From JAJZVS01 sp963708095 (lineage in GTDB: Bacteria > Pseudomonadota > Alphaproteobacteria > Acetobacterales > Acetobacteraceae), in assembly GCA_963708095.1 (NCBI GenBank), contig OY970182.1, positions 4,402,001 through 4,466,000 of the forward strand: a stretch of DNA of 64,000 bases, written 5' to 3'. This document shows, in pieces, positions 29,300-37,307 of the stretch (its first letter is position 1; each line of letters begins with the position of its first letter). Both the position numbers and the translations under genes were made by a program. The notes beneath the pieces are model-generated. The model searched no databases. It had not been told where the DNA came from and saw only the letters and a program-made list of their open reading frames with translations.

Positions 29300-29895
29300 T
29301 CGCGCTCCTCACCGGCCGCATCGCGGCGCTGGAAGACGGCAGGTGCGTGATCGACGTCGGCGGCGTCGGCTACCTCGTGTACGCCTCCACTCGAACCCTC
29401 GCCGCCCTGCCTGCCGCGCCAGCCCCGGCCAGACTGCTGATCGAAACCCAAGTGCGAGAAGACGCCATCATGCTCTACGGCTTCGTCGATCCGGCCGAAC
29501 GCGACTGGTTCCGCCTGCTCACCACCGTCCAGGGCGTCGGCGGCAAAGTGGCGCTCGCTATCCTCTCCGCCCTCTCCCCCGGCGAGCTTGTGGCCGCCAT
29601 CGCCGCCGGCGACCGTACCAGCCTCACCCGCGCCCAAGGCGTCGGCCCACGACTTGCTATCCGCCTGCTCACGGAACTGCGCGACAAAGCCGGCGCCATG
29701 CCCGCTACCCCAGGCCTGCCCACCCCCGTCGCAACACCTCCAAGCCTCGCGGAAGACGCCCTCTCCGCCCTCATCAACCTCGGCTACCGCCGCCCCGAAG
29801 CCCAACCCGCCGTCGCCCGCGCCCTCGACCACCTTGGCCCCACCGCAGGCCTCGACGCCCTGATCCGCGACAGCCTGAAGGAACTGGCGCGGTGA
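29296..29895 (+). CDS. ruvA: Holliday junction branch migration protein RuvA
   Basis: A 199-residue RuvA with the OB domain I (MIALLTGRIAALEDGRCVIDVGGVGYLV), the HhH domain II (LLTTVQGVGGKVALAILSALSP and LTRAQGVGPRLAIRLLTELRDK), a Pro/Ala linker (about residues 137-150) and the domain III that binds RuvB. It overlaps ruvC by 4 bases. ruvB follows only after a 313-base gap filled by a large palindrome. Confidence 0.96.
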   Translation: MIALLTGRIAALEDGRCVIDVGGVGYLVYASTRTLAALPAAPAPARLLIETQVREDAIMLYGFVDPAERDWFRLLTTVQGVGGKVALAILSALSPGELVAAIAAGDRTSLTRAQGVGPRLAIRLLTELRDKAGAMPATPGLPTPVATPPSLAEDALSALINLGYRRPEAQPAVARALDHLGPTAGLDALIRDSLKELAR

Positions 29896-29907
29896 TGGCG
29901 GATGTTT

Positions 29908-30198
29908 CGGGGGGTGGGGAAGCAAGGCCAGGGGGCGCGGCCCCCTGGACCCCATCAACTGATTCCGTGCTGGTGGGGGGTATCGCGGCTGGGCTCGGGG
30001 CGGCGGTGTGGCGGGGGCGCCGGCAGGGGCAGGGCGCTTCTGCGCCCTGTCCCTGCACGACGCCCCCGCCACACCGCCGCCCCGAGCCCAGCCGCGATAC
30101 CCCCCACCAGCACGGAACCAACGGAAGGGTTCCAAGGGCGAGCCCTTGGCGGGGGTCCAGGGGGCTGCGCCCCCTGGCCTTGCTTCCCCGCCCCCCGG
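29908..30198. repeat. large composite palindromic element, copy 1
   Basis: A roughly 290-bp inverted structure that fills the ruvA-ruvB gap. The inner stem is a perfect 57-bp inverted repeat (29963-30019 with 30061-30117). Inside it is a second 15-bp hairpin (30023-30037 / 30042-30056, one G-T pair, TTCT loop). The outer arms pair as well: each holds a small hairpin CCAGGGGGC...GCCCCCTGG followed by an AAGGC/GCCTT flank and GGAAGC/GCTTCC ends. The right arm has two extra hairpins (GGAACC...GGTTCC and AAGGGC...GCCCTT). A second member lies at 37308-37587. Confidence 0.9.
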
Positions 30199-30208
30199 AC
30201 TATCCGTC

Positions 30209-31285
30209 ATGAGCGAGCCGGATCCTGCGGACCGCGCGGTCACGGCGGCGCGGCGGGAGGAGGATGCGGCGGAGGCGTCGCTGCGGCCGCAGCGGTTGGT
30301 GGAATTCATTGGCCAGCAGGCGAGTCGGGAGAATCTGGCGGTTTTCATTGCGGCGGCGCGGGGCCGGGCGGAGGCGCTGGATCATGTGTTGCTGCATGGG
30401 CCGCCTGGGCTGGGCAAGACGACGTTGGCGCAGATCGTGGCGCGCGAGCTGGGGGTTGGGTTTCGCGCCACTTCGGGTCCGGTCATTCAGCGTGCCGGCG
30501 ATCTTGCCGCAATCCTGACAAATCTGCAGCCCAGGGACGTGCTGTTCATTGACGAGATCCATCGCTTGCAGCCTGCGATCGAGGAAATTCTCTACCCTGC
30601 CATGGAGGACTTCCAGCTCGACCTGATTATAGGCGAGGGTCCCGCCGCGCGGTCGGTACGCATCGACCTGCCGCCGTTCACGCTGGTGGGGGCCACCACC
30701 CGCGCAGGCCTGTTGGCCACGCCGTTGCGAGATCGTTTCGGCATTCCGCTGCGACTGGTTTTCTACACCCCGGCCGAACTTGAGGTGATCGTCCGCCGCG
30801 GCGCAGCGATTCTGGGTCTGGCGCTGACGCCGGCGGGGGCTGCCGAGATTGCCGCGCGGTCCCGCGGCACCCCGCGCATCGCCGGGCGGCTGTTGCGCCG
30901 GGTGCGCGATTTCGCCGCGGTGCAGGACGTGGCCGAGGTGGATCGAGACATGGCGGATGCGGCGTTGACCCGGCTGGAGGTGGATGCGCGCGGGCTCGAT
31001 GCGATGGACCGGCGCTACTTGCTGCGAATCGCCGAACATCATGCCGGCGGTCCGGTGGGGGTAGAGACATTGGCGGCGGCGCTGTCGGAGGCGCGGGACA
31101 CGCTCGAAGACGTGATCGAGCCGTTCCTGATCCAGGAGGGGCTCGTGCTGCGCACCAGCCGCGGCCGGATGCTGGGCTTGTCCGGCTGGCGGCATCTGGG
31201 CCTGGCGCCGCCCGCCGGCCAGCCGGGCCAGCTTGATCTTCTGGGCCGCGACGGCGGGCCGGATCCTGCGGCGGAGGCTCAATGA
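30209..31285 (+). CDS. ruvB: Holliday junction branch migration ATPase RuvB
   Basis: A 358-residue AAA+ motor. ATG 30209 lies just after the palindrome and gives MSEPDPADRAVTAARREEDAAEASLRPQ. Walker A is HGPPGLGKTTLAQ, Walker B is LFIDEIHRLQP, and sensor and Arg-finger regions follow (VGATTRAGLLATPLRDRFG). The C-terminal winged helix ends RTSRGRMLGLSGWRHLG. The frame is open upstream through the palindrome, but that part is not RuvB. Its TGA overlaps the ybgC start. Confidence 0.96.
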   Translation: MSEPDPADRAVTAARREEDAAEASLRPQRLVEFIGQQASRENLAVFIAAARGRAEALDHVLLHGPPGLGKTTLAQIVARELGVGFRATSGPVIQRAGDLAAILTNLQPRDVLFIDEIHRLQPAIEEILYPAMEDFQLDLIIGEGPAARSVRIDLPPFTLVGATTRAGLLATPLRDRFGIPLRLVFYTPAELEVIVRRGAAILGLALTPAGAAEIAARSRGTPRIAGRLLRRVRDFAAVQDVAEVDRDMADAALTRLEVDARGLDAMDRRYLLRIAEHHAGGPVGVETLAAALSEARDTLEDVIEPFLIQEGLVLRTSRGRMLGLSGWRHLGLAPPAGQPGQLDLLGRDGGPDPAAEAQ

Positions 31286-31734
31286 TCAGCAATCCGGCCG
31301 CCATCGTCGCCGTCGTCCCGCATCGCTATGATCTGCGGGTTTATTACGAGGACACCGACGCCGGCGGCATCGTGTACCACGCCAATTATCTCCGCTTCGC
31401 CGAGCGGGCGCGCACCGAAGCCCTGCGCGCGCTGGGGGTGCCCCATGCGGCGCTCGTGCGCGACCACCAGCGCATGTTCGTGGTGCGCCGCGTCAAATTG
31501 GACTATCTGCGCCCCGCAAGGCTGGACGAGCCGCTTTCGGTCCTGACCGACCAGCGCGGCCTGGGCGCGGCCTCTGTGCGGCTGCGCCAGGACATCGTGG
31601 GGGCGGAGGGTGTGTGTGCGACGGCGGCGATCGAGCTTGCCTGCGTGCGGACCGACACCGGCCGTCCGGCCCGCATTCCGCCAGCCTGGCGGAATGCGCT
31701 GGCGGGATTGCAGGCGGCTCCGGCCGCGGGATGA
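31282..31734 (+). CDS. ybgC: tol-pal system acyl-CoA thioesterase YbgC
   Basis: A 150-residue hotdog-fold thioesterase with the signature YYEDTDAGGIVYHANYLRFAERART, including the catalytic Asp. It acts on short acyl-CoA or acyl-ACP and is commonly the first gene of the tol-pal operon, as here. It starts within the ruvB stop (ATGA), which links the ruv and tol genes into one transcription unit. Confidence 0.93.
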   Translation: MISNPAAIVAVVPHRYDLRVYYEDTDAGGIVYHANYLRFAERARTEALRALGVPHAALVRDHQRMFVVRRVKLDYLRPARLDEPLSVLTDQRGLGAASVRLRQDIVGAEGVCATAAIELACVRTDTGRPARIPPAWRNALAGLQAAPAAG

Positions 31735-31811
31735 ACGAAGGCGGCGCCGCCGTGTGGATGAACAACGGCGGCTCCGCCGTGTGGATAAGCAACGGCGGCT
31801 CCGCCGCTGGG
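31731..31811. repeat. three 27-bp tandem repeats with hairpins, ybgC-tolQ junction
   Basis: Units begin at 31731, 31758 and 31785. Units 2 and 3 contain the near-perfect palindrome ACGGCGGCTCCGCCG, and unit 1 a variant with GGCGCC at its centre. The array sits 20 bases before the tolQ GTG start, so three successive hairpins would form in the mRNA between ybgC and tolQ. Confidence 0.85.
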
Positions 31812-31856
31812 GATGAACAAGGGAGTACGCGGTGGATCGCGCTGTCGATGCGGTGA
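31731..31856 (+). CDS. possible 41-residue repeat peptide between ybgC and tolQ
   Basis: An ATG overlapping the ybgC stop opens a 41-codon frame that encodes three 9-residue units of the type N-x-GG-(A/S)-AVW-(M/I) and ends inside tolQ. It has ATGA coupling to ybgC but no known relatives. The DNA repeat below it folds into hairpins and may be the selected feature instead, so coding status is doubtful. Confidence 0.25.
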   Translation: MNEGGAAVWMNNGGSAVWISNGGSAAGDEQGSTRWIALSMR

Positions 31857-32548
31857 ACCTCGGAGCGGCCGGGAGCGACCTGTCGCTCTGGGGCCTGTTC
31901 CTGCAGGCCGACATCCTGGTGAAGCTGGTCATCATCGGCCTGCTGCTCGCCAGCGTCTGGGTCTGGGCGGTGGTGTTCGAGAAATGGTCGAGCCTGCGCC
32001 GGGTCAACAAGGAGGCCGACGGATTCGAGGACCGGTTCTGGTCCGGCGGCAGCCTGGACGACCTCTATGACCAGGAAGGCACCCAGCCGGCGCACCCGAT
32101 GGCCGCCGTCTTCGGCGCGGCGATGGGCGAATGGCGGCGCACCGTCCGCGTCGCCGGCGTCGACGTGAGCCGCACCGGGGTGCGCGAGCGGGTGGATCGG
32201 GCGATCGCGGTCACGGTCCAGCGGGAGATGGACCGGCTCGAGCGCTGGACGATCTTCCTCGCCTCGGTCGGCGCTACCGCGCCGTTCATCGGGCTGTTCG
32301 GGACCGTGTGGGGGATCATGCACAGCTTCTCGGCGATTGCGGCCATGCACAACACCAACCTCGCCGTCGTGGCGCCGGGCATCGCCGAGGCGCTGTTCGC
32401 CACGGCGATGGGCCTGGTGGCGGCGATCCCGGCGGTGCTCGCCTACAACAAGATCAGCACCGATCTTGCCCGCTTCGCCTCCCGCCTGGAAGCCTTCGGC
32501 ACCGAGTTCAGCGCCATCCTGTCGCGCCAGAGCGAGGAGCGGGTCTGA
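31832..32548 (+). CDS. tolQ: Tol-Pal system protein TolQ
   Basis: A 238-residue MotA/ExbB-type inner-membrane protein with three helices: one near residues 25-45 (VKLVIIGLLLASVWVWAVVF) and two in the second half (ATAPFIGLFGTVWGIMHSF and ATAMGLVAAIPAVLAYN). With TolR it forms the proton-driven motor that energises TolA during outer-membrane constriction. Start is GTG 31832, preceded by AAGGGAG. tolR follows after two bases. Confidence 0.94.
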   Translation: MDRAVDAVNLGAAGSDLSLWGLFLQADILVKLVIIGLLLASVWVWAVVFEKWSSLRRVNKEADGFEDRFWSGGSLDDLYDQEGTQPAHPMAAVFGAAMGEWRRTVRVAGVDVSRTGVRERVDRAIAVTVQREMDRLERWTIFLASVGATAPFIGLFGTVWGIMHSFSAIAAMHNTNLAVVAPGIAEALFATAMGLVAAIPAVLAYNKISTDLARFASRLEAFGTEFSAILSRQSEERV

Positions 32549-32550
32549 CC

Positions 32551-33027
32551 ATGGCAATGTCCGGCCTGGGCGCACGCAACGGCGGACGGCGGGGGCGCTA
32601 CCGGCCGCTCGCCGAGATCAACGTCACTCCGCTGGTCGACGTGATGCTGGTGTTGCTGATCATCTTCATGGTCACCGCGCCGCTGATGACCTCCGGCGTG
32701 TCGGTCGACCTGCCGAAGACCGACGCGAAGCCGCTCAACACCGACAGCACGCCGCTCACGGTGTCGATCGACGGGCAGGGCAAGATCTTCCTGCAGAACC
32801 AGCAGGTGGAACTGCCGGAGCTGGTGGCCAAATTGCAGGCGGTCGCCGCGGGGGATGCGAACCGGCGGATTTTTGTGCGCGGCGACAAGGATATCTCCTA
32901 CGGGCTGGTGGTGCAGGTGATGGCGACGATCGCGCAGGGCGGGTTCACCAAGGTGGCGCTGCTGGCGCAGCCGCCGGCCGGTGTGCCGGCTACTCCCCCT
33001 GAGGCGGCCGCTGGCAAGCGGGGCTGA
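32551..33027 (+). CDS. tolR: Tol-Pal system protein TolR
   Basis: A 158-residue ExbD/TolR protein with one N-terminal helix (EINVTPLVDVMLVLLIIFMV) that carries the proton-channel Asp. A periplasmic domain with YGLVVQVMATIAQGGFTKVALL follows. It partners TolQ. The frame is open far upstream in tolQ, but ATG 32551 is the family start. tolA starts 11 bases downstream. Confidence 0.94.
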   Translation: MAMSGLGARNGGRRGRYRPLAEINVTPLVDVMLVLLIIFMVTAPLMTSGVSVDLPKTDAKPLNTDSTPLTVSIDGQGKIFLQNQQVELPELVAKLQAVAAGDANRRIFVRGDKDISYGLVVQVMATIAQGGFTKVALLAQPPAGVPATPPEAAAGKRG

Positions 33028-33037
33028 ACCGCGCGCG

Positions 33038-34036
33038 ATGTTCGATCGGCTGGTTCCTCCGGGAGTGACGCCGGACCTACGCCGCGGAGCGGCGGCGTCG
33101 GCGGTGCTGCACGTCGCGGTGGTGCTGCTGGTGCTGCTTGGCCTGCCGCTGTTCCCGATGCCGGTGCCGCCGCCGGAGACGACGGTCTCCATGGTGTTCC
33201 AGGGCAAGATCGGCACGACCATGAGGGCTCCCGTGCCGGGCAAGGTGCCGGCCCCGGCGAAGGCCGCGACGCCGGTGCCCGCCCCGCCGGCATTCCAGAA
33301 GCCGCAGCCCAACCCGAACGAATTCGCGCCGCCGCCGCCCCCACCCCCGCCGCCGCCGCCACCGCAGCAGGCGGTCACGCCTCCGACGCCAACTCCGCCG
33401 GTGAAGACGCCGCCACCCACGCCCTCACCCACCCCGGCGCCTGCGTTGCCGACGCCGCCCACCACGACCGCGCCGCCCCCGCCCAAGCCGCCGGTGGAGC
33501 CGGTGCCGCCGTTGCCGCTGCCGCCGGTGCCCACACCGCCGCCGCCGGAGCCCAGCAGTACGTCGCAGCCCAACGCCACCACCAACCCGGCGCCCAACAC
33601 CCGTGCGCTGCTCAATACGCTGCAGAAGCTGCGCGCCGAGGTGAAGCAACAGCCGCCCACCGCGCGCTACAACCCCAACCAGGGCGGCGCGCCGGAGGGC
33701 GGCGGCAATCCGGAAGGCAACGACACCGCCGCACTCAGCGCCTCCCAGCGGGCGGCGATCGGCGCCTATGTGCGGCGCTGCTGGACCTATGACCCGGGGG
33801 CGCTGAACGCCGACAAGATGCAGGTGATGCTGGTGGTGACGACCGACGCCGACGGCGTGGCGCGGATCGTGCAATTCGCGCCGGCGGACCGCGCGCGGAT
33901 GGAGTCCGATCCGGTGTTCCAGGCCTTCGCCGACCGCGCCCGCCGCGCCGTGCTCGACCCGACTTGCGCCAACCTGCCGCTGCCGCAGCACATGCTGGGC
34001 AAGATCAACGTGCTGAGCTTCCGGTTCAGCCCATAG
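33038..34036 (+). CDS. tolA: TolA-like cell envelope protein with proline-rich linker
   Basis: A 332-residue protein with one N-terminal helix (about residues 18-40, ASAVLHVAVVLLVLLGLPLF). A long linker (about 70-195) consists of Pro, Ala and Thr with poly-Pro runs, instead of the helical Lys/Ala-rich domain II of enterobacterial TolA. The C-terminal domain (IGAYVRRCWTYDPGALNADKMQVMLVV) is TonB/TolA-like. It should span the periplasm from TolQR toward Pal and TolB. The call rests on position and on the C-terminal domain. Confidence 0.85.
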   Translation: MFDRLVPPGVTPDLRRGAAASAVLHVAVVLLVLLGLPLFPMPVPPPETTVSMVFQGKIGTTMRAPVPGKVPAPAKAATPVPAPPAFQKPQPNPNEFAPPPPPPPPPPPPQQAVTPPTPTPPVKTPPPTPSPTPAPALPTPPTTTAPPPPKPPVEPVPPLPLPPVPTPPPPEPSSTSQPNATTNPAPNTRALLNTLQKLRAEVKQQPPTARYNPNQGGAPEGGGNPEGNDTAALSASQRAAIGAYVRRCWTYDPGALNADKMQVMLVVTTDADGVARIVQFAPADRARMESDPVFQAFADRARRAVLDPTCANLPLPQHMLGKINVLSFRFSP

Positions 34037-34114
34037 GACTGCGCCGCGATGACAATCCCGCTACCCGCTCCTCGTCGCGTTGCGCCGTAGCCGACAACCG
34101 TGGAAGAGACACGC

Positions 34115-35572
34115 ATGACCGACGCACGTACCCGCTTCCTGCACAATTCCATGTTCCCGCTCGGCCGGCGCCGCATGATTGCCGGCGCGGCGGGGAGCGC
34201 CGGGCTGATCGGCCTCGGCGGCCCCGGCGCCTTCGCACAAGGGGGCCCCCAAGGCGCCCCTGGCGCGCCGCCGGCTGGCGGCGGGGATGGCGCGCAAAGC
34301 GCGGTGATCGACGTGAACCGCGCGCGCGCCGCGCCGATCCCGATCGCGATTCCCGATTTCGTCGGTGCCGACCCGGGCTCCGCCACCCTTGGGCACAACA
34401 TCGCCGAGGTGATCACCAACGACCTTGGCAATTGCGGGCTGTTCCGGCCGATCGCACCCAGTGCCTTCATCCAGCCGACCGGCGCCGCGGCAGGCAGTGC
34501 GCCGGAGGTGCCGGCATTCCAGAACTGGGCGGCGATCGGGACGCAAGCCCTGGTGACCGGCCAGGTGCAGGCCTCCGGCAGCACGATCAGCGTCCAGTTC
34601 CGCCTGTGGGACGTGCTGGCGCAGAGGCAGCTCCAGGGCACCGCCTATACGACCGGGCAGGCGAACTGGCGCCGCATCGCCCATATCATCGCCGACGTGA
34701 TCTACCAGCGGCTGCTCGGCGAGCCCGGGTATTTCGACACCCGCATCGTCTATGTCTCGCTCACCGGCCCGCGCGCGCACGAGGCGCACCGGCTCGCGAT
34801 CATGGACCAGGACGGCGCCAACAACCGCTTCCTGACCGACGGCACCTGGATGGTACTGTCGCCGCGCTTCGCCCCCAAAGGCGACCTGATCTGCTTCATG
34901 AGCTACGCCAACCAGCGGCCGCGGGTCTATCTGTTCAACCTTGCCACCGGCCGGCAGCGCATCCTCGGCGAGTTCTCCGGCATGACCTTCGCCCCCCGCT
35001 TCTCGCCCGACGGGCAGACCGTGGTCATGGCAGTCGCGCACGGCAGCGGCTCGTCGATCGCCACGGTGAACCTCGCCTCCCAGACGACGCAGCAGATCAC
35101 CGATTCGAACTCGATCGACGTCAGTCCGTGCTACAGCCCTGACGGATCGCAGATCGTGTTCAACTCCGATCGCGACGGGACGCCGCAGCTCTATATCATG
35201 AACGCCGACGGCAGCGGGGTGAAACGGATCAGCTTCGGCCACGCCAACTACACGAGCCCGGTGTGGTCGCCGCGCGGCGACCTGATCGCCTTCACCCGTT
35301 ACGGTGGCAACGAGGCCAATTTCTCGATCGGCGTGATGGCCCCCGACGGCACCGGCGAACGCGCGATCGCCGAGGGCTGGGACGTGGAAGGCCCCACGTT
35401 TTGCCCGAACGGGCGGGTGATCATGTATTTCAGCCAGAGCCGAGCGGTGGGCAACGGGGGCCAGGGCTTCAGCTCGCAACTGCTGACGGTCGATATCACC
35501 GGCTTCAACCAGAGGATCGAGCCCACCGCCACCCAGGCGTCCGATCCGGCTTGGTCGCCGCTGGGAGGCTGA
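34115..35572 (+). CDS. tolB: Tol-Pal system beta-propeller protein TolB
   Basis: A 485-residue periplasmic protein. The N-terminus has an Arg-Arg-Arg motif followed by a hydrophobic stretch ending AFA (GRRRMIAGAAGSAG), more like a Tat than a Sec signal. The TolB N-domain (about residues 70-190) precedes six beta-propeller repeats of the type FSPDG, YSPDGSQIVFNSDRDG and WSPRGDLIAF. It binds Pal in the outer membrane. ATG 34115 follows GGAAGAGA. pal and cpoB, which usually follow, are not in the window. Confidence 0.93.
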   Translation: MTDARTRFLHNSMFPLGRRRMIAGAAGSAGLIGLGGPGAFAQGGPQGAPGAPPAGGGDGAQSAVIDVNRARAAPIPIAIPDFVGADPGSATLGHNIAEVITNDLGNCGLFRPIAPSAFIQPTGAAAGSAPEVPAFQNWAAIGTQALVTGQVQASGSTISVQFRLWDVLAQRQLQGTAYTTGQANWRRIAHIIADVIYQRLLGEPGYFDTRIVYVSLTGPRAHEAHRLAIMDQDGANNRFLTDGTWMVLSPRFAPKGDLICFMSYANQRPRVYLFNLATGRQRILGEFSGMTFAPRFSPDGQTVVMAVAHGSGSSIATVNLASQTTQQITDSNSIDVSPCYSPDGSQIVFNSDRDGTPQLYIMNADGSGVKRISFGHANYTSPVWSPRGDLIAFTRYGGNEANFSIGVMAPDGTGERAIAEGWDVEGPTFCPNGRVIMYFSQSRAVGNGGQGFSSQLLTVDITGFNQRIEPTATQASDPAWSPLGG

Positions 35573-35587
35573 TGCCCGCATGGCGCG

Positions 35588-35613
35588 CTGCAGGGCGGTC
35601 TGCCGTCCTGCAG
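35588..35613. terminator. hairpin between convergent tolB and yejF
   Basis: CTGCAGGGCGG and CCGTCCTGCAG form an 11-bp stem (one G-T pair) with a 4-base loop, in the 96-base gap between the ends of two convergent genes. No T run follows, so it may be a weak or Rho-assisted terminator in either direction. Confidence 0.45.
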
Positions 35614-35668
35614 TACGCCGTGACGACGCACCGCCTCGCCGCTCTCCGGCGCAGCGCGACCGGCGCAG

Positions 35669-37285
35669 TCAGGTCGGCACCGGTGCCTCGCCGGGCTGTA
35701 CGTCCGCGGTGTGATCGAAGGCTGCTGCCATCAGCGCCCTCGTGTAGGGGGACTCCGGGTGCGCGAACAACGCCTCCGTCTCCCCCGTCTCCACGATCCG
35801 CCCGGCGCGCAGCACGGCAATCCGGTGCGCCAGCGCACGCACCACCTTCAGATCGTGGGAAATGAACAGATAGGCGAGGCCGTGGTCGTGCTGCAACCGC
35901 CGCAGCAGCGCGACGATCTGCGCCTGCACCGACATATCGAGCGCGCTGGTCGGCTCGTCCAGCACGACGAAACGCGGCTGCAGCACCATCGCCCGCGCGA
36001 TCGCAATGCGCTGCCGCTGGCCGCCGCTGAACTCGTGCGGATAATGCGCGATCGTGCTGGCAGGTAGGCCGGTCTCCTCCAGCGCGGCCGCGACCTTCTT
36101 TTCCCGTTCGACACGCGACAGACGCGGGGCATGCACCCGCAGACCCTCGGCCACGATCTCCCCTACCGTCAGCCGCGGCGATAGACTGCCGAACGGATCC
36201 TGGAACACCACCTGCATCGACGCCCGCAACCGCCGCAACGCGCGCCGGTCGAGCCCGGCCAGGTCCTGCCCGTCAAAGCGGATGCGTCCCGCCGCCGGAT
36301 GCAGCCGCAGCAGCGCAAACCCGAGTGTCGTCTTGCCCGATCCCGATTCACCCACCAGCCCCAACGTCTCGCCTTCCCGAACGGTCAGCGACACATTGTC
36401 GACCGCCCGCACTTCCCCCCGGTGCCGTCCCCACCAGCCGCGACGCAGCGCAAAGCCGACCCGCAGCCCCTCCGCCTCCACCACCGTCGGCGCATCGGCC
36501 GGCAACGGCGCAGGACGACCCTTCGCCTCCGCCGCCAACAACCGGCTCGTGTAAGGATGCGCCGGCGCGCCGAACACGCCGTCCACCGGCCCGTGCTCCA
36601 CGATCCCGCCGGCCTGCATCACGCACACCCGATCGGCATAGCGCCGCACGATCGACAGATCATGCGTGATCAGCAACAACGCCAACTGTCGGCTCGCCTT
36701 TTGGCGCATCAGAAGATCGAGAATCTGCGCCTCGATCGTCACGTCCAGCGCCGTCGTCGGCTCGTCGGCAATCAACAGCGCCGGATCGTTCGCCAGCGCC
36801 ATCGCAATCATCACCCGCTGCCGCTGCCCCCCCGACAACTGGTGCGGATACGCATCAAGACGATGCTCGGCATCCGCAAACCCCGCCTGGGTCAGCGCCG
36901 CAATCACCTCCCTCCGCAATCCCCCGCGCGGCACCGCCCGATGCAAGGTGATCGCCTCCGCCACCTGCCGCCCGATCCGGTGCAACGGATTGAGGCTGGT
37001 CATCGGCTCCTGGAACACCATCCCCACCCGAGCCCCGCGCAACCCACGCAGCACCGCCGGGGACGCCCCGATCACATCCTCCCCATCCAACTGAATCCGC
37101 CCCGACGGATGCACTGCCCCCGGCGGCAACAACTGCAGAAGCGACAACGCCGTCAGCGACTTGCCCGAGCCGGACTCGCCCACCAACGCCAACGTCTCCC
37201 CACGATCCAACGTAAAGGAAACATCCTGCACCACCGCCCGATCGCCAAACGCAACCGACAACCCCTCCACCGCCAACAGGGTCAT
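35669..37285 (-). CDS. yejF: peptide ABC transporter, fused dual ATP-binding protein (YejF type)
   Basis: A 538-residue protein with two complete ABC domains. Domain 1: Walker A GESGSGKS (about residues 36-43), signature LSGGQRQRVMIAMAL, Walker B LLIADEPTTALD. Domain 2 (from about residue 270): GESGSGKTT, FSGGQRQRIAIARAM, FVVLDEPTSALDMS. Both have the oligopeptide-type C-terminal segment. It powers the YejBE permease. Start is ATG at 37285 (MTLLAVEGLSVAFG); the frame upstream runs through a palindromic repeat and is not protein-like. Confidence 0.93.
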   Translation of the reverse strand: MTLLAVEGLSVAFGDRAVVQDVSFTLDRGETLALVGESGSGKSLTALSLLQLLPPGAVHPSGRIQLDGEDVIGASPAVLRGLRGARVGMVFQEPMTSLNPLHRIGRQVAEAITLHRAVPRGGLRREVIAALTQAGFADAEHRLDAYPHQLSGGQRQRVMIAMALANDPALLIADEPTTALDVTIEAQILDLLMRQKASRQLALLLITHDLSIVRRYADRVCVMQAGGIVEHGPVDGVFGAPAHPYTSRLLAAEAKGRPAPLPADAPTVVEAEGLRVGFALRRGWWGRHRGEVRAVDNVSLTVREGETLGLVGESGSGKTTLGFALLRLHPAAGRIRFDGQDLAGLDRRALRRLRASMQVVFQDPFGSLSPRLTVGEIVAEGLRVHAPRLSRVEREKKVAAALEETGLPASTIAHYPHEFSGGQRQRIAIARAMVLQPRFVVLDEPTSALDMSVQAQIVALLRRLQHDHGLAYLFISHDLKVVRALAHRIAVLRAGRIVETGETEALFAHPESPYTRALMAAAFDHTADVQPGEAPVPT

Positions 37286-37307
37286 GCCGGGCACCGAGGG
37301 GTAGGAT

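Noticed and set aside
29902..30552. Long frames crossing the ruvA-ruvB palindrome
   Set aside because: They translate the inverted repeat into Gly/Arg/Pro-rich sequence and overlap ruvB in another frame; no start signals.
33290..33570. Proline-rich part of tolA considered as frameshifted sequence
   Set aside because: The frame is continuous from the membrane helix to a good TolA/TonB-like C-terminal domain, so the proline linker is real.
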